From Culex pipiens pallens (Eukaryota > Arthropoda > Insecta > Diptera > Culicidae): 64,000 nt of DNA. Under the pieces are notes generated by a model. It was not told where the DNA came from and did not search any database. It was given only the letters and a program-made list of their open reading frames with translations. Positions 1 through 10,839 of the stretch are shown piece by piece. The stretch covers positions 213,773,611 through 213,837,610 of the forward strand of contig NC_068938.1 in the NCBI RefSeq assembly GCF_016801865.2, given 5' to 3'. The translations under genes were made by a program, and so were the position numbers. Each line of letters starts with the position of its first letter. The stretch's first letter is position 1.

Positions 1-1350
1 CAAACCATCTTAAATTCATTTTAATTCAATTAAAGCTAATCTTTTGATAATGCTCCTCAATAATTATGCATTGTTCCCGCTAATTTTATTCCATCTTCGC
101 GTTTAGTCTATTACTCCCATAAGCTTCAAAACGTCCTTCAATTAACCTGAATAACAAACCAGATTAGCCAGTGCCAGAGAGAGAGAGTGAAAATAAATTA
201 GATCATAATTTAATTTTGCCAAACTTTGCATCCCCAAGCTCACACTACCCGCCACGCTCAGGCCAGAAGTACTCGTTGGAGTAGATATTTTCCCCTGCCA
301 GACGAGACGAAAAGTTTAATGCGAAAATTATTCATTCACAACTTTTCGCGCGAAAGACTTCCCGCATCTGGCGCGCGCTAAAACAAAGCAGATTCTTCGG
401 ATCGAATCTTCGCCCTCGGTCGGAACTTTGCAAAACGACGAATTTTGTATGCATAATTTTCTGTGTCCCTTTGCAGTTTTTTCCACCCCGGCAAGCCCCG
501 GTACTTCACTTTCAAGTGGTAGGCTTTACTTTAGTGTTTTCCTCGGTTTTGCCTTGTCCTTCTAAGCTGTGTAACAGATAAATCGTACGAATATTAAAAT
601 GATGTCTGAAAATGATTATTTTTCTATATTTCTTGAAATTTTAGAATTAAATGCTGCAATTTTTTTCCAAAGGTTGCCCAAATTTCTGGAAATTTCTATC
701 TAATTTGAATTTGCAATTTAATTTTGTACTGTGCCTTCCACCCACTACACCACACAAAGGCAGGTCCCGAAGTCGATATTTGTCCAAGCTCTTTGCGAAA
801 TCCTGGCTTGGCGAAAAAAAAAGAGGACGAGACACTCATCTTTACCACCGTCATCATCGCACAACACACTGACTGCAGCACACACAGGGACTGCCGAGGG
901 ACTCATTTGGAGTGCGTCAAGGAGCCGGTCGGTGTGGTATGAGAACCTGCTGGCTGATGCTGGGTTTACTGAGGAGGGACACTCGAAAACCACAGACGTA
1001 AACAGTTTTAACACTGTCAGCGAATAGAGCGAACAGAAAACGGAGCAGAGCTCCGGGTTTCAGATGTGAACGGGGACGTTGTTAGAGGGCGTTGGGGAGG
1101 TCCTGAAGAGGACCTCTTCCACATCAGGGAACAGCGTTTAATGGGTTGTGGAAAAGGTGCCGCTTTAAACGAACCTCCTCCGGAGAGGTGTGTGTTTTTC
1201 TGGGTTCTTTTGTCGTGATTAAAGTAGCACTCGGGAGTGCAATCGATTTTTAAAAGGATCATTGTAATGAAAAGTTTTGTTTACTAAACCAAAACGATAG
1301 TGTTGCCAAATCATTAAACTTTGTAAATAGCAGAGTTAAGCCGTTGCAAA
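1..1350. other. intergenic DNA, no gene recognised
   Basis: Unique-looking, mixed-composition DNA. Several short overlapping reading frames occur around 650-1030 on both strands, but they have no splice context, no repeated domain and no codon pattern like the real genes at 24-60 kb, so I treat them as chance. No promoter or RNA gene is recognised. Confidence 0.5.
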
Positions 1351-1361
1351 ATTTTCAAAGT

Positions 1362-1640
1362 TTATGTCGCCTCCTTCAAAGTTGACCTGAATAATCAGGG
1401 GTCAAAAAAATATTTTTTTTTCGAAAAACTTTAAAATTTTAATGAAAACCAAAGTTTAATCAACTGAAAACCAGTTAAAATGCATTTTCCTGCGTTTAAA
1501 ATCATATTTAGCATGTTTGAACTCCTTGGACAACATTTTAAATTTTCATGAAAATCCCACGAAAAGGCTTTAAGTAAAAAAATATTGAAGGCCAATAACG
1601 AAACAGAAGAAAACTCAAAATATATAAGCTACACAGTAAA
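1362..1640 (-). repeat. dispersed repeat family R1, partial copy
   Basis: The block starting with TTTATGTCGCCTCCTTCAA and running to TGCATTTTCCTGCGTTTAAA and ATTTAGCATGTTTGAA matches a block at about 41660-41825. It is also matched, in reverse orientation, by blocks at 22640-22740, 38985-39070 and 55890-55990. It is a middle-repetitive noncoding family with no reading frame. This copy ends near the sequence that flanks the insertion in the 41.8-kb copy. Confidence 0.7.
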
Positions 1641-2802
1641 AAAAAATCACGGTAATATTGCATCCGAGAATAGTGACAGGTATTAGGTGGAAAAATGTGA
1701 TCTTCAATCTGTCTGGCTCATGAGCAAGATCTTTTGGTAACCTATCCAACGATAGTTCATATGATAGATACGGACAATATTTTCATCGAACTATCTGAGA
1801 CCTGCTTTCAAAAAAGTGTATAAATAACACTTAAGTGCTGATAACTTTCGATAGATTTATCAGATCTACAGTAAAAAACGTTTTGCCTTCCTCACCTCAA
1901 TGAGGAAAGGCTATAAAATCACTCGAAAAATGAACTTTTTTATTCGACCTCGTAGACCCACCTTCACGTATACCTATCGACTCAGAATCAAATTCTGAAC
2001 AAATGTCTGTGCGTGTGTATGTCTGTAAGTCCGTGCACCGAAAAATATGCACACGATTATCTCCGGACTGGCTGAACCGATTTTGTCTCATTCGGTCCGT
2101 CTCGGGGTCCCACAAGACTCTAGTTAATATTATGAAGTTTAGAAAAGTACTTCAAAAGTTATGCTAAAAAATCGATTTTAACAAAAGTCCGGAAGATTGT
2201 AAAAAGGGGTGTTTTTGTAACACATTTTTAGAAAGGTATTCAAAAGACCTTTCCAACGAGTTCAATATTGAAAATCTGACAACCCTATCAAAAGTTATTA
2301 GCACTTTAGTGTTATTTATACACTTTTCAGAGACCTGATCTCAGATATTTTGATAAAAACGTTGTCCGGATCTATCATGCGACCCATAGTTGGATAAGTA
2401 AAAGAGGCCAACAAATTTAAGATCTGACAACCCTATCAAAAGTTATGAGAACTTAAGTGTTGTTTATTCACTCGTTTGAATCCGGATCTCAGATATTTCG
2501 ATTAAAATGATGTCCGGGTCCATTATGTGACAAGTCGTTAGTTAGATAATTGAAAGACCTTTCAAATGAGCCTAAAACACCGATGATCTGATAGCCCTCT
2601 CAAAAGTTATGATCACTTCAGTGTTGTTTATAACTCTTTTGAGGCTGGAAACGATGTCCGGATTAATCATGCGACCTATCGTTGGATGCGTAATCTAAAT
2701 ACCTATCCAACGAGTCCAAAAGATTAAATATCTGACAACCCTATCGAGTAATGAGTATATGAAGTTTTATTTAGAGAACATTTGTAGGTCGACATTTTTA
2801 TA

Positions 2803-2877
2803 CCGGCTCCGTGGCTTAATGGTTGCGGCTTCTGCCTCAAAAGCAGAAGGTTCAGGGATCAAATCCCGGTCGGTTCC
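2803..2877 (+). pseudogene. tRNA-like head of the SINE
   Basis: The sequence can be drawn as a cloverleaf with anticodon stem CTTCTGC/GCAGAAG, loop CTCAAAA (anticodon CAA, leucine-like), and T arm around GGATCAAATCCC. The acceptor stem is poor and it sits exactly at the 5' end of the SINE insertion, so it is a polymerase III promoter relic and not a working tRNA gene. Confidence 0.6.
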
Positions 2878-2934
2878 CTTGAAATTTGGAATCAGGAATT
2901 GAACTTTGAATATGAACAAAAAACCTTTAAGAAT

Positions 2935-3003
2935 CAGGTGGGATTCGAACTCACACCTTTGGATTGATGGTCTGCGACGCTAACCAGTCGGCCATCATGG
3001 AGT
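2935..3003 (-). pseudogene. tRNA-like segment, opposite strand, inside the SINE
   Basis: On the minus strand the segment reads GATGGCCGACTGGTTAGCG followed by GAGTTCGAATCCCACC, good A-box and B-box matches. The anticodon arm is not convincing. Together with the plus-strand head it gives the SINE two divergent tRNA-like promoters. Confidence 0.5.
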
Positions 3004-3527
3004 TAATGCTCTAGAACTGAATTGATCCGTAGTGGCGAAATAATGTCACAAGGTATTTCATATCAAATCATTATATAACTACTAACACCGTCTCAAAAAC
3101 AGCCCAGGGCCATATCTCATATACTCATGAACTGGACGAGGGAGTCGTGGATTGCCTGGCCCGAGTCATCTGCATTACCGATCTATGTCTGTACAATTTC
3201 AGAAGAAATCGTTAGTCAGAGAAAGGTATTCGCTTCAAAGCTTCTTGAGATATATGGTGGTTACTAACCAAACCGTCTCAGTTGAAATATACTATGGTCG
3301 TGGCCAAGTCCTGCCAAGACGGGGGTTCAAATACATACATACATATAAACATTTGTAGGTCAACATTTTTATTTTACCAAAAAAAAACTATACTATTGTG
3401 AGAAAGGCATCAGCCACGGGACTTACGGGACCCTTACACGGATCAAATGAGACCAAAACAGTCAAAAACGGTTCAACCAATGCCGATAAAATCGAGTGAC
3501 AATGATTGTATCTTGCTCACGTCAGTG

Positions 3528-3701
3528 CACAGAAAAAAATAAATTCTCGTAATCGTGAATTAAGTTCACGAGTGTGAGAACCATGAAGGAATACATGCAC
3601 GTTTATAGTGCAAATGCACCATACTCATGAATAAATTTCTTCTTGGTTCTCACATTCGTGAACTTAATTCACGATTACGAGAATTTATTTTTTTCTGTGT
3701 G
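3528..3701. mobile_element. MITE with about 58-bp terminal inverted repeats
   Basis: The left end begins CACAGAAAAAAATAAATTCT and continues to about 3588. Its reverse complement, with a few mismatches, occupies about 3640-3701, ending TTTCTGTGTG. The roughly 50-bp centre has a small palindrome (GTGCAAATGCAC). No reading frame. A hairpin-type non-autonomous DNA element is the simplest reading; no clear target duplication was found. Confidence 0.75.
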
Positions 3702-3712
3702 GATGTTTAAGC

Positions 3713-5010
3713 TTTTTTTCCATTTTAACTGTTTTGCTATAATTTGAGTTTAAACTGTAAATTCAACTCAAAATACAATACACATAGATCACTAAAATCA
3801 TATTTTTAAAGTTCTTTCAACTACTTATTTTTAACTAATTCGATAGCCAGAAAGCCCATTCAATTCGATACAAATCGACTTCCGGAGTGATTAAAAAGCA
3901 AGGGCCCTATCAACGTCCTCCCTCAATAAGTTCTGTCGATAGGGCCCATTAGTAACGCACGGGGAAAACGGCTGAGGCCGGTGGGTTGTTCCGCGGTTCC
4001 GGCGAAAACAGACACAAAAAAGTGTAGTGCTGCTCCTCTGCTGGTGGTGATGGCAAAGGCAACTGCTCTCCAAAAACTCTCTTCCTGTGGGAGAGCTTCT
4101 GTTTTTTTATTTCATTCTATGTTGCCTTAATGCTTGTGCGGTTTATGATTTTCAGTGTGCCGGGTACGCACACACACGTACAGTTTGGTGTGCATGCAAT
4201 GAGAGCACATGTTTTCAAGCGTTCTTTTTTGCGCTTGCTGTTCGTTGGCCTTTTTCTTTTCCACTATCTTTTTTATACTTTTTCAAAGTTTTTTTTCCTC
4301 TTTCTCCTTTCGGGACCAACTCGACTATCATATGTGAACTATTTATTTTTTTCGAGTGCGCCGGGGTTATTTGGAAGAGTTCTTTTTTTTTTGCTGCTTA
4401 GTTTTTCAACAGTTTGTGGCTATTTTGACGGCTGGGCTCAGTTAGTGGTGGCGAAACTATGTTGTGTAGAACCCTTAATTGAAAGCCACACATAGTTAGT
4501 GTGGTGCCACCGTGTCGGACGACCCAAACTGACTAGAGAAATTGAATGGAAGCCAGCCACATGCCCCAAGTGTTTCTGTGTGGTTTATTATTTTGCTTTT
4601 ATTTTAGACAAATATGCACATACCTAATTGTGCCCGAATTAATTACAGTGTTGCGCTTTATGGTGGGCTGGTACTGTTTTGGGGCCCTCTCTCCAGTGTT
4701 TTGAGGTGGTTTTATGGGGAACTGATTTGATAAAGTGCACAACCTAACCCTCTTAAGAGATATCCAACTTTAATAGCCTTGCAGGTTATTGTTGGTACTT
4801 TGGAAGGAGCACATTTTTCAATTTCTAAGTTCAGTTTTAAATAAAATGACAAAATTGATTCTGATTTTTTTCTTGATACAAAAAGTTTGATCTACCTAAC
4901 CTTAAAAAAAGATTATTCAGTTGAAATCCAGAATCAAACAAATCAGGCACCCTCCATAAATTTGTTTTTTTTTTTTGAAGTGGACCTTCTTAATTTTGAT
5001 AGAAATAAGT
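3713..5010. other. intergenic DNA, no gene recognised
   Basis: The stretch at 3890-4560 is somewhat GC-richer and pyrimidine-rich. Overlapping reading frames at 4087-4495 are dominated by phenylalanine and leucine from T-runs and have no supporting splice or start context. Nothing else is recognised. Confidence 0.45.
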
Positions 5011-5019
5011 ATTAAAAAA

Positions 5020-5490
5020 GGCATTTTCTCAATATTTTACCATCGCCATCTTGGATTCAAAATTTAATTGGAGTCGTATTTAGGGACCTGAGAGAAATTT
5101 CAAACACCCAAAGTCATTCAAATTTAAGGTTGAAAAGCTTGTATTTTTTCTTTGGTGCTGGCACTTTTCTTGTACCGAACAAGCACAAACATAACAAAAA
5201 CTACCAGATTATTATCAACAACAGTTTTACAATACTTGTGATTGTTATAAGTCTCGTTTTTTCTGCCAAAATTATTTTAAATTGATTCCAACCTTGTTCT
5301 TGCATGATCTTGTTGCTCGATTGGAACCCCGATTTGACAGTTCGATTGGAACCCTGAGAGTGACATTTCGCCTCTCCATATAGGCTCTCTAGTCGTATTA
5401 GGCGCAACGGTCCAAAAACAAAACAAATATCGTAATTCGGTTACCCAAAGTGAACAATCCGAGGACTTTAGATAATTCAGATTAGACTGT
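5020..5490. repeat. degenerate fragments of family R2
   Basis: A block near 5040-5100 resembles the R2 internal sequence (CCATCTTGGATT, GGGACCT). The end at 5470-5490 resembles the R2 terminus, reading GATAATTCAGATTAGACTGT against GGATAATCGA.TCTGGACTGT in the better copies at 8153 and 19920. Strongly diverged. Confidence 0.35.
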
Positions 5491-6140
5491 ATTTGCCTTC
5501 TGACCCCCGTCTAAAAATTTCTTTGGGAATACCATATGATATTTACCATTTCAATTTAATTATAGTTCCAACTTTTCACATTTCCTTCAGTTTCAATGCA
5601 CCCACCCTGCGCGTTCCCAAACCCATTTCTACTCATTCGACCCCGTGTGGTAGTAGCCGGCTGCTACCGCAAAACCTCAAATCGTCATATTTCACGCAAT
5701 ATTTTCCTTTTTTTCTGCTCCTCTTAAACCTTCCGGGAGAGCACCAACCAGGATCAGCAAAAAAAATAGAATGTAATGAAAAACTTTCAACTCGCGGGAG
5801 TCGTGTCATATCCACACACTCGTAAGCACTCACTTGGCATTAAATTGGTCCGACTGCCATACGAGTACGGTACTATATCGGTATTGGTGTGGTGTTTGCC
5901 TTCAGGTATAGATTTTAGTTTAGTTTTTTTGCTGCTGTTGTTTTCCTCGTGTTTGCTTTCGATGGCTCGGTAATTATTACGGCGATGCCGGGTTCGGTCG
6001 GTAGTCGTCGACCCACGACGGCGACCGGGTTGTTGTTGGGTGCTCCGGGAACAGATGTTCTTTGGGCAGACTTTTGCTTCACGCTGCGTGCGTGTTCTCT
6101 GGCGTTCCCAACGACGATGACTATGGGGAGCTTCATCAGC
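5491..6140. other. intergenic DNA, no gene recognised
   Basis: Unique-looking sequence ending in a GC-rich patch at 5980-6140. No supported coding region. Confidence 0.4.
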
Positions 6141-6144
6141 TATT

Positions 6145-6654
6145 CGACGTCGTCGTGCTATCATGTCGCACCCGCCATTTCGACGTTCCGAGAAAAACGC
6201 GTTTTAATGTTTGACCTTGAATAAACAAAAACGAGAGCACGCAATGTAAACAATAACAAACACGTTTTGTTTGGCTGACCATTCTGTGCATTGTCCCGAA
6301 GTTTGGTTGTATTTGGTTGCTGGAGTCCTGAGTTATAATCACAAATGTTTGCGGTAGTCTTACTTGTACGTGCGTCAAACGCATCCTGACCTGAAATCCC
6401 TTTGGCCAATTGTCACACTTACATCAATTTTCAGGGAGTGACAAGATAGCACGACAAGATTGAAACTTCTTTCATATGAAAAGTGACAAAAATCCGCGGA
6501 GCTTTTTTGGTTTTTATTGAATATCTCAGGATTGAAATCGAATTTTGGGGATCTGTGAAGGTCAAAAGGTGAGGCATTGTGAGCTGCACAAAATGGCGTT
6601 CTTAACTCAATTTGGCCCAAAATGCACGTACGACAAGTTAGCACGACGGCGACG
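6145..6654. mobile_element. MITE with GTCGTGCTATC-type termini
   Basis: The left end reads CGACGTCGTCGTGCTATCAT and the right end is its imperfect reverse complement, with GTTAGCACGACGGCGACG at about 6637-6654. A TATT duplication is visible at 6141-6144 and 6655-6658. The interior from about 6245 to 6654 matches the reverse complement of 10222-10835, which shows this is a repeated element. No transposase reading frame. Confidence 0.7.
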
Positions 6655-6659
6655 TATTG

Positions 6660-7103
6660 ATGATGATGGTTTGCCGGGCTGCTCCCTGATTCTGCCCGGT
6701 TTCTCCCGCTATTCTATACAAACAGACAGAATCTAGCACAAGGCAGGGCGGTTCTAGTTCAACCTTTTACGAGGATGCGACTCGTTTGGTATGCTGTCGA
6801 AGCGAGTGTCTAGAGATTCGGGTCACAAAATGTTCGAATCATCGATGAAATTCAGTTTGACTAAATAATGAAGTTTCGTTCGATTTTGAACGATTCTCTT
6901 CCGAAGTTCTTTAGACTGCACAGCTAAAAAAGTAGTAATCCAGCTGCGTGTAAAAGGCCTGGGTGTAAACTAAATTTTGCATTATTTTATGAAATTCTGT
7001 GTAATATTACATCCTGAATTATGTAGCCCATCAGTATGGGAAATCTGCTTGACCGAAATGTCAAGCTCATATATGCGTTTATCCTTACAACTTTTCATCA
7101 GTC
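6660..7103. other. intergenic DNA, no gene recognised
   Basis: No repeat or gene recognised between the MITE and the tRNA-like relic. Confidence 0.4.
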
Positions 7104-7188
7104 TGATGGCCGAGTGGGCTAAGGCGCCAGTTGGTGGGCTAAGGCGCCTGTTGGTGCTCGGTTTGAATCCTGTCGGTTGCAACTTTTT
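7104..7188 (+). pseudogene. tRNA-like relic with internal duplication
   Basis: The sequence has a class-II-like D arm (TGATGGCCGAGTGGGCTAAG) and a B-box-like GGTTTGAATCC, as in leucine or serine tRNAs. A 20-odd-bp segment containing GTGGGCTAAGGCGCC is repeated in tandem, which destroys the anticodon arm. It is probably a decayed SINE head or tRNA pseudogene. Confidence 0.5.
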
Positions 7189-7189
7189 T

Positions 7190-8150
7190 TTTTGTTTGCA
7201 AAAATTGTACATGCAGTGTGTAATATTACGTGTTTATTTTGTCGAAGGTGATGTGCATGCTTTTGCATGCGATTTTACCATCGGATTTTTTGCTGTGTGT
7301 CCAACTTATTCAAACTACTATTCATTCCATCAAGGGGTCCTGAAACCAAGTGTTACCACTCTGAACCATAATTTACACCAATTTCTTACACGACTGATCC
7401 TGATGATCTAGAAAACGTAACAAAAAACTATACCAACACCAAGAATTATGCTGGTGATCTACAGCTGATGGCCCGGTTGAACGTCTCCCCCGACCAAGGG
7501 GTTCCACGGTTAATATGCTAATGAATCATATGGTTCTGAGGGGAGTTCTTCTTCACGTCTCAGTGCTTCTTTCCCGCCGTGTGACAACCATCTGGTGTTG
7601 GATTTCTTGTACTCTTTAATGCTGAAGATCCCGCAGCAGAAAACGGTACCTTTCTGGGTTCAGGGTATGTCGTTGCTTTGTTGTACCAACCATGCAAGAT
7701 GGCATGTGGTGGTGGTTTCCACAGAACCGCTATTATCGAGTGTCTTTGACGGGATCGTCGTGGTGGCTGCTCCTCTGCTGGTTGATGGAGGGTGGCAATA
7801 AAAAAGCAGGATATTTCGAGCCAGCCGGGAGGTACTTCTTGATAAAAAAGATCAAGCTTAGTTTGTTTTCAGTTGAAATATGTCATGTCAGCTGTGTAGT
7901 GAAACTTTTGAGAGAATTGCTTTATTGGTAAGCTACATTCTCAAACATTGATTCTGTTGGATATGTTAGAGAAAAAAATTAATAAAAAAATAACATTTCT
8001 TTGTCGCTAAACGTTGAAGTTATTTAAGTTCAATAACAAAAAGCGTTCCGCAATATAAGTACCGGCCAAAAAGTTGAAATTATTTGGCAAAGTATAATTA
8101 TCCTGTATCACTAACTTGGACTTCACACTAAACTATTGCTATCGATTGCA
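7190..8150. other. intergenic DNA, no gene recognised
   Basis: Short open frames at 7595-7931 have no detectable domain and no splice context. An AATAAA occurs near 7796, but no gene can be built upstream. Confidence 0.4.
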
Positions 8151-8152
8151 CT

Positions 8153-8460
8153 ACAGTCCAGATTCGATTATCCGAAGGCCTCGGAAAAATTTCACTTCGG
8201 ATAATCGAATCACGAAAAAAATGTTTTTTTCGTTGTTTTATTTTTATTTTTGTTATTGTAGAGCTTAAAAGTATGACCCCTAAACTACGTTAAAGTGATT
8301 TAGAATTTTTAAATCCAAGATGGCGGTATCGAAATATTAAAAAAATGCATTTTATTATTTAATAGGCAATCAACTATTCAAATTTGACTAAAATTGGGTC
8401 CCAGAACTTGAATTTGATACTAAACACAAGAAAAAGAAAAAAAACTAAAAAAAATCTGTA
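8153..8460 (+). repeat. dispersed element family R2, left-terminus copy
   Basis: It starts CTACAGTCCAGATTCGATTA followed by a hairpin of CGATTATCCGAAG. The following 250 bp (AAATCCAAGATGGCGG, then AGGCAATCAACTATTCAAAT, then GGGTCCCAGAACTTGAATTT) align in the same orientation with 19610-19850. The terminus is the reverse complement of the end of the 19.9-kb copy, so the family has TACAGTCCAGACTCGATTAT inverted termini. Confidence 0.7.
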
Positions 8461-8489
8461 TTGGGTTAGTTCAGAAATTACGTCAATTA

Positions 8490-8735
8490 CAGCTCATAAA
8501 AGCGTTTTCAATTGACATCGAGGGATAAAAAGCTCAATATGAAGTTTAGAGTTTTGTATGAATGGGTCCTATAAATATATGAAAGACAATAGTTTATAGG
8601 ACCTTTTTTTTAAAAAAAAACTCTAGAAGTGAAGTTTTTGTCAAAAGATTCACAAAATAATTTGTTTAAATAGTGAAAAACAGCAAATTGGATGGAGTTA
8701 GGAGCGAGTGCTTAACTGATTTCTCCCGAAATAGT
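8490..8735 (+). repeat. R3-type repeat fragment
   Basis: It shares AAGCGTTTTCAA, GATAAA.AGCTCAAT and GGATGGAGTTAGGAGCGAGT with the better delimited copy at 17940-18170. It runs directly into the R4 hairpin element, so one inserted in or beside the other. Confidence 0.6.
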
Positions 8736-9115
8736 AGTTTATGCAACAAGTTGCAAAAAGAGGATTTTTTCAGCACGAGTCGTACATTTATCCAACGAGG
8801 TTCACCGAGTTGGATAAATACAACGAGTGCTGAAAAAATCAAGTTTTGCAACGAGTTCCATACAACATTTTTTGCAATTCCGAAAAACACCCATTCAGAC
8901 TCACGCAATTGTCAATAAATCGTTTAAATTTAAAAAAAAATGTTGAAAAGTGTTACTTTTCGAAACAAGTGCTGAAAAGTTCAACTTTTCAGCATTTATT
9001 TTGAAAAGTGTTGCTATTCGATTCTGTTATTTTTGGTACAGAAAAGTAAGCTATTTCGTCGTTCAAGAATGACAGAAAAAGTAAGTAGTTTCACGACGGA
9101 ATTGCAAAAAAAAAA
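8731..9115. repeat. hairpin element family R4, copy 1
   Basis: It is an inverted repeat centred on ATTTATCCAACGAGGTTCAC and its complement arm, with outer arms GATTTTTTCAGCAC and GTGCTGAAAAAATC. Downstream follow GAAAAGTGTTACTTTTCG and CTGTTATTTTTGGTA, ending near ACGGAATTGCAAAAA. The same order of motifs occurs at 62301-62850 and, reversed, at 61450-61765. Non-coding; short open frames across it are by-products of the palindrome. Confidence 0.75.
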
Positions 9116-10220
9116 ACATAGGGCAATTATTTCTGATGATAAATTTAAAATGTAACAAATTGAAAGTTCTACGAAATTCCCACTGTCCCACGTAACGTCG
9201 GCAATTTCTGGCCCAAAAAGCGGTAAAACTGAACCCCATAAAGTTCAGACTTGTTGGGCGGCACAAGTTCTGTCGACGACAACGACATCACATCCAGGGT
9301 GGTGGGTCTGCCTTCTGGTTGTGCCGTAAATGAAAAATATAAATATTAAAATAGGGGGTGAAACAGTCGATTCGCAAACACACACACACATTTTCATGAA
9401 CAGATACGCGTAAGTATAAAAGTGTTCCTGTTGAACTGCTGCTTTAATGAGTTGGGGGTGTTGTGTGGGTGTATTTTTGGCAAATTATCCTGCCATAAGG
9501 ACATCATTTGCTCAAGATTGCAGATTTTTGTGATAATTACTTGATTACATTAACTGATTCTTATTTTAAATAAAATCAACAAATGTGGATTTAACACTGA
9601 TAGTGTAGAACAACTGAAAAGAGTTAAAATTAAAGGTATTTCAGTGTTTGTGTAGATCAATCAATAAAGTAAACATTTATGTAATACAGCATCCCATAAA
9701 AGCAAACGAGTGACCTTAAAACATTCACTTATCAGATGAAATTAGCATTAAACAGGTAGAAGGCATAAGGGTCCAGGTCCCAGAACCATGAACGGACGTG
9801 TCGTTGCATGATACAAGAGCACCATGTGAGGACTCGAAACGGAAACAAAGAAAACGCCTGGCGCTCTCCTCTCTCTCGGGCCATGCACACTTTGCATCTG
9901 TTGTTGGGTACGTGTGTGTGTCACTCACTCATATTTACCGATTCGAATCTGCCTGAGCTCCTGGTGTGTGCGACGACGAGAAAAAGTCCCCTGCCGAGAG
10001 ACGAGGTTCTGAACGGAACACGGGGAAAATCCAAAGGGACCAAAAACGTGTAACAATGTTCCTTATCCTGGGCATTCCATGGCCCTGGTTCATGGCGTTC
10101 TGACGGTCGAAGGAGAAAGGTTACAAGCGGTTCTGGGTAATGAAGGGACGGCAGGGTGGCTACATGGTGTTAAATAAAGCTAATTTATGAACTCAAAAAA
10201 GTAAGCAATTAATAAATAGC
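9116..10220. other. intergenic DNA, no gene recognised
   Basis: Mostly unique. A short CA run lies near 9380. A GC-richer patch at 9770-10100 looks unlike the surrounding repeats, but no coding exon can be supported. Confidence 0.4.
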
Positions 10221-10221
10221 C

Positions 10222-10835
10222 TAAAATCGTCGCTGTCGTGCTATCTTGTCGCACGTCGATTGTTAAGAACGATGAGCTAAGAACGGAATTTCGTTCAACA
10301 TTCACAGATTCAATAAAAACCGAAAAAACTCCGTGCGTTGTTGTCACTCTTCATATGGAAGAAGTTTCATCTTGTCGTGCTATCTTGACACAGGCTTAAA
10401 AAATGCTGTAAGTGCGACAACTAGCCAAAGGGTTTTTGGACCAGAACGCATTTGACACACGTACATGCCCGACTACACTCAAACCCCGATGGTTTGACAC
10501 CAACTGTTGTCAAACGAACGGGGTCACGTTTTAGTTTGACACCCCTTTTAAACGGAGTTCACACACACTACCAAACGTTTGTTATGATAGTGTGCGTGAG
10601 CGCCGTGTAAAAAGTGACAGTTCGTCACTTTTTAGTTTGACTTTGACCAACCAACGGGGTACAAACTAAAAAAGTGTCAAACGAAAAAGTGACCAATCAC
10701 CGGGGGTTGAGTGTACTGTAAACATTTGTAACCATTACTCGGGACTCCGGCAACCAAGTTCAACCAAACTCCGGGACAATCCACAGAATGGTCAACCAAA
10801 CAACACTCTGTTTTTTTTGCTTATTTTAATTTTCA
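10222..10835 (-). repeat. truncated copy of the 6145-6654 MITE family
   Basis: The reverse complement matches 6240-6654 through GACCATTCTGTG.ATTGTCCC, CTTTGGC.A.TTGTC.CACTT and AAGATAGCACGAC. The copy lacks the far terminus. It is interrupted at 10474-10715 by a smaller MITE, and the 6.3-kb copy preserves the uninterrupted site. Confidence 0.75.
10476..10713. mobile_element. Tc1/mariner-type MITE nested at a TA site
   Basis: A 238-bp insert with termini CACTCAAACCCCGATGG and the complement-like ACCGGGGGTTGAGTG is flanked by TA at 10474-10475 and 10714-10715. The homologous uninterrupted sequence at about 6347-6365 (GCGGTAGTC) carries a single TA, an internal empty site. Subterminal repeats of GTTTGACAC and AAAAAGTGAC occur. 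No reading frame. Confidence 0.85.
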
Positions 10836-10839
10836 AAGA

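Larger units (their letters stand above)
2802..3347 (+). mobile_element. tRNA-headed SINE with 25-bp target duplication
   Basis: A 25-base sequence beginning AACATTTGTAGGTC occurs at 2777-2801 and again at 3348-3372 with a single mismatch, the mark of target-primed insertion. The insert opens with a tRNA-like head (A-box region TGGCTTAATGG, B-box-like GGATCAAATCCC) and ends in a simple ATACATACATACATA tail. Both are classical SINE traits. It interrupts the fold-back repeat at 1690-3412. A second tRNA-like segment in the opposite orientation lies inside it. The partner LINE is not in this window. Confidence 0.8.
1690..3412. repeat. fold-back-like repeat with divergent about 150-bp subrepeats
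   Basis: Between 2230 and 2780 a diverged unit recurs about four times. It contains ATCTGACAACCCTATCAAAA, then TTATGA.CACTTAAGTGTT, then GTCCGGATCTATCATGCGAC. The segment 1700-1870 carries the same unit in reverse complement, so the element has inverted arms around a spacer at about 1880-2200. The spacer starts with a small hairpin formed by CCTTCCTCACC and its partner TGAGGAAAGG. The right end is uncertain because a SINE inserted at 2802; host sequence resumes after 3372 and ends near GTGAGAAAGGCA. Confidence 0.65.

Noticed and set aside
4087..4495. Two overlapping open frames of 104 and 121 codons
   Set aside because: They are driven by T-rich runs (F and L) and overlap each other; no supporting start, splice or polyadenylation context.
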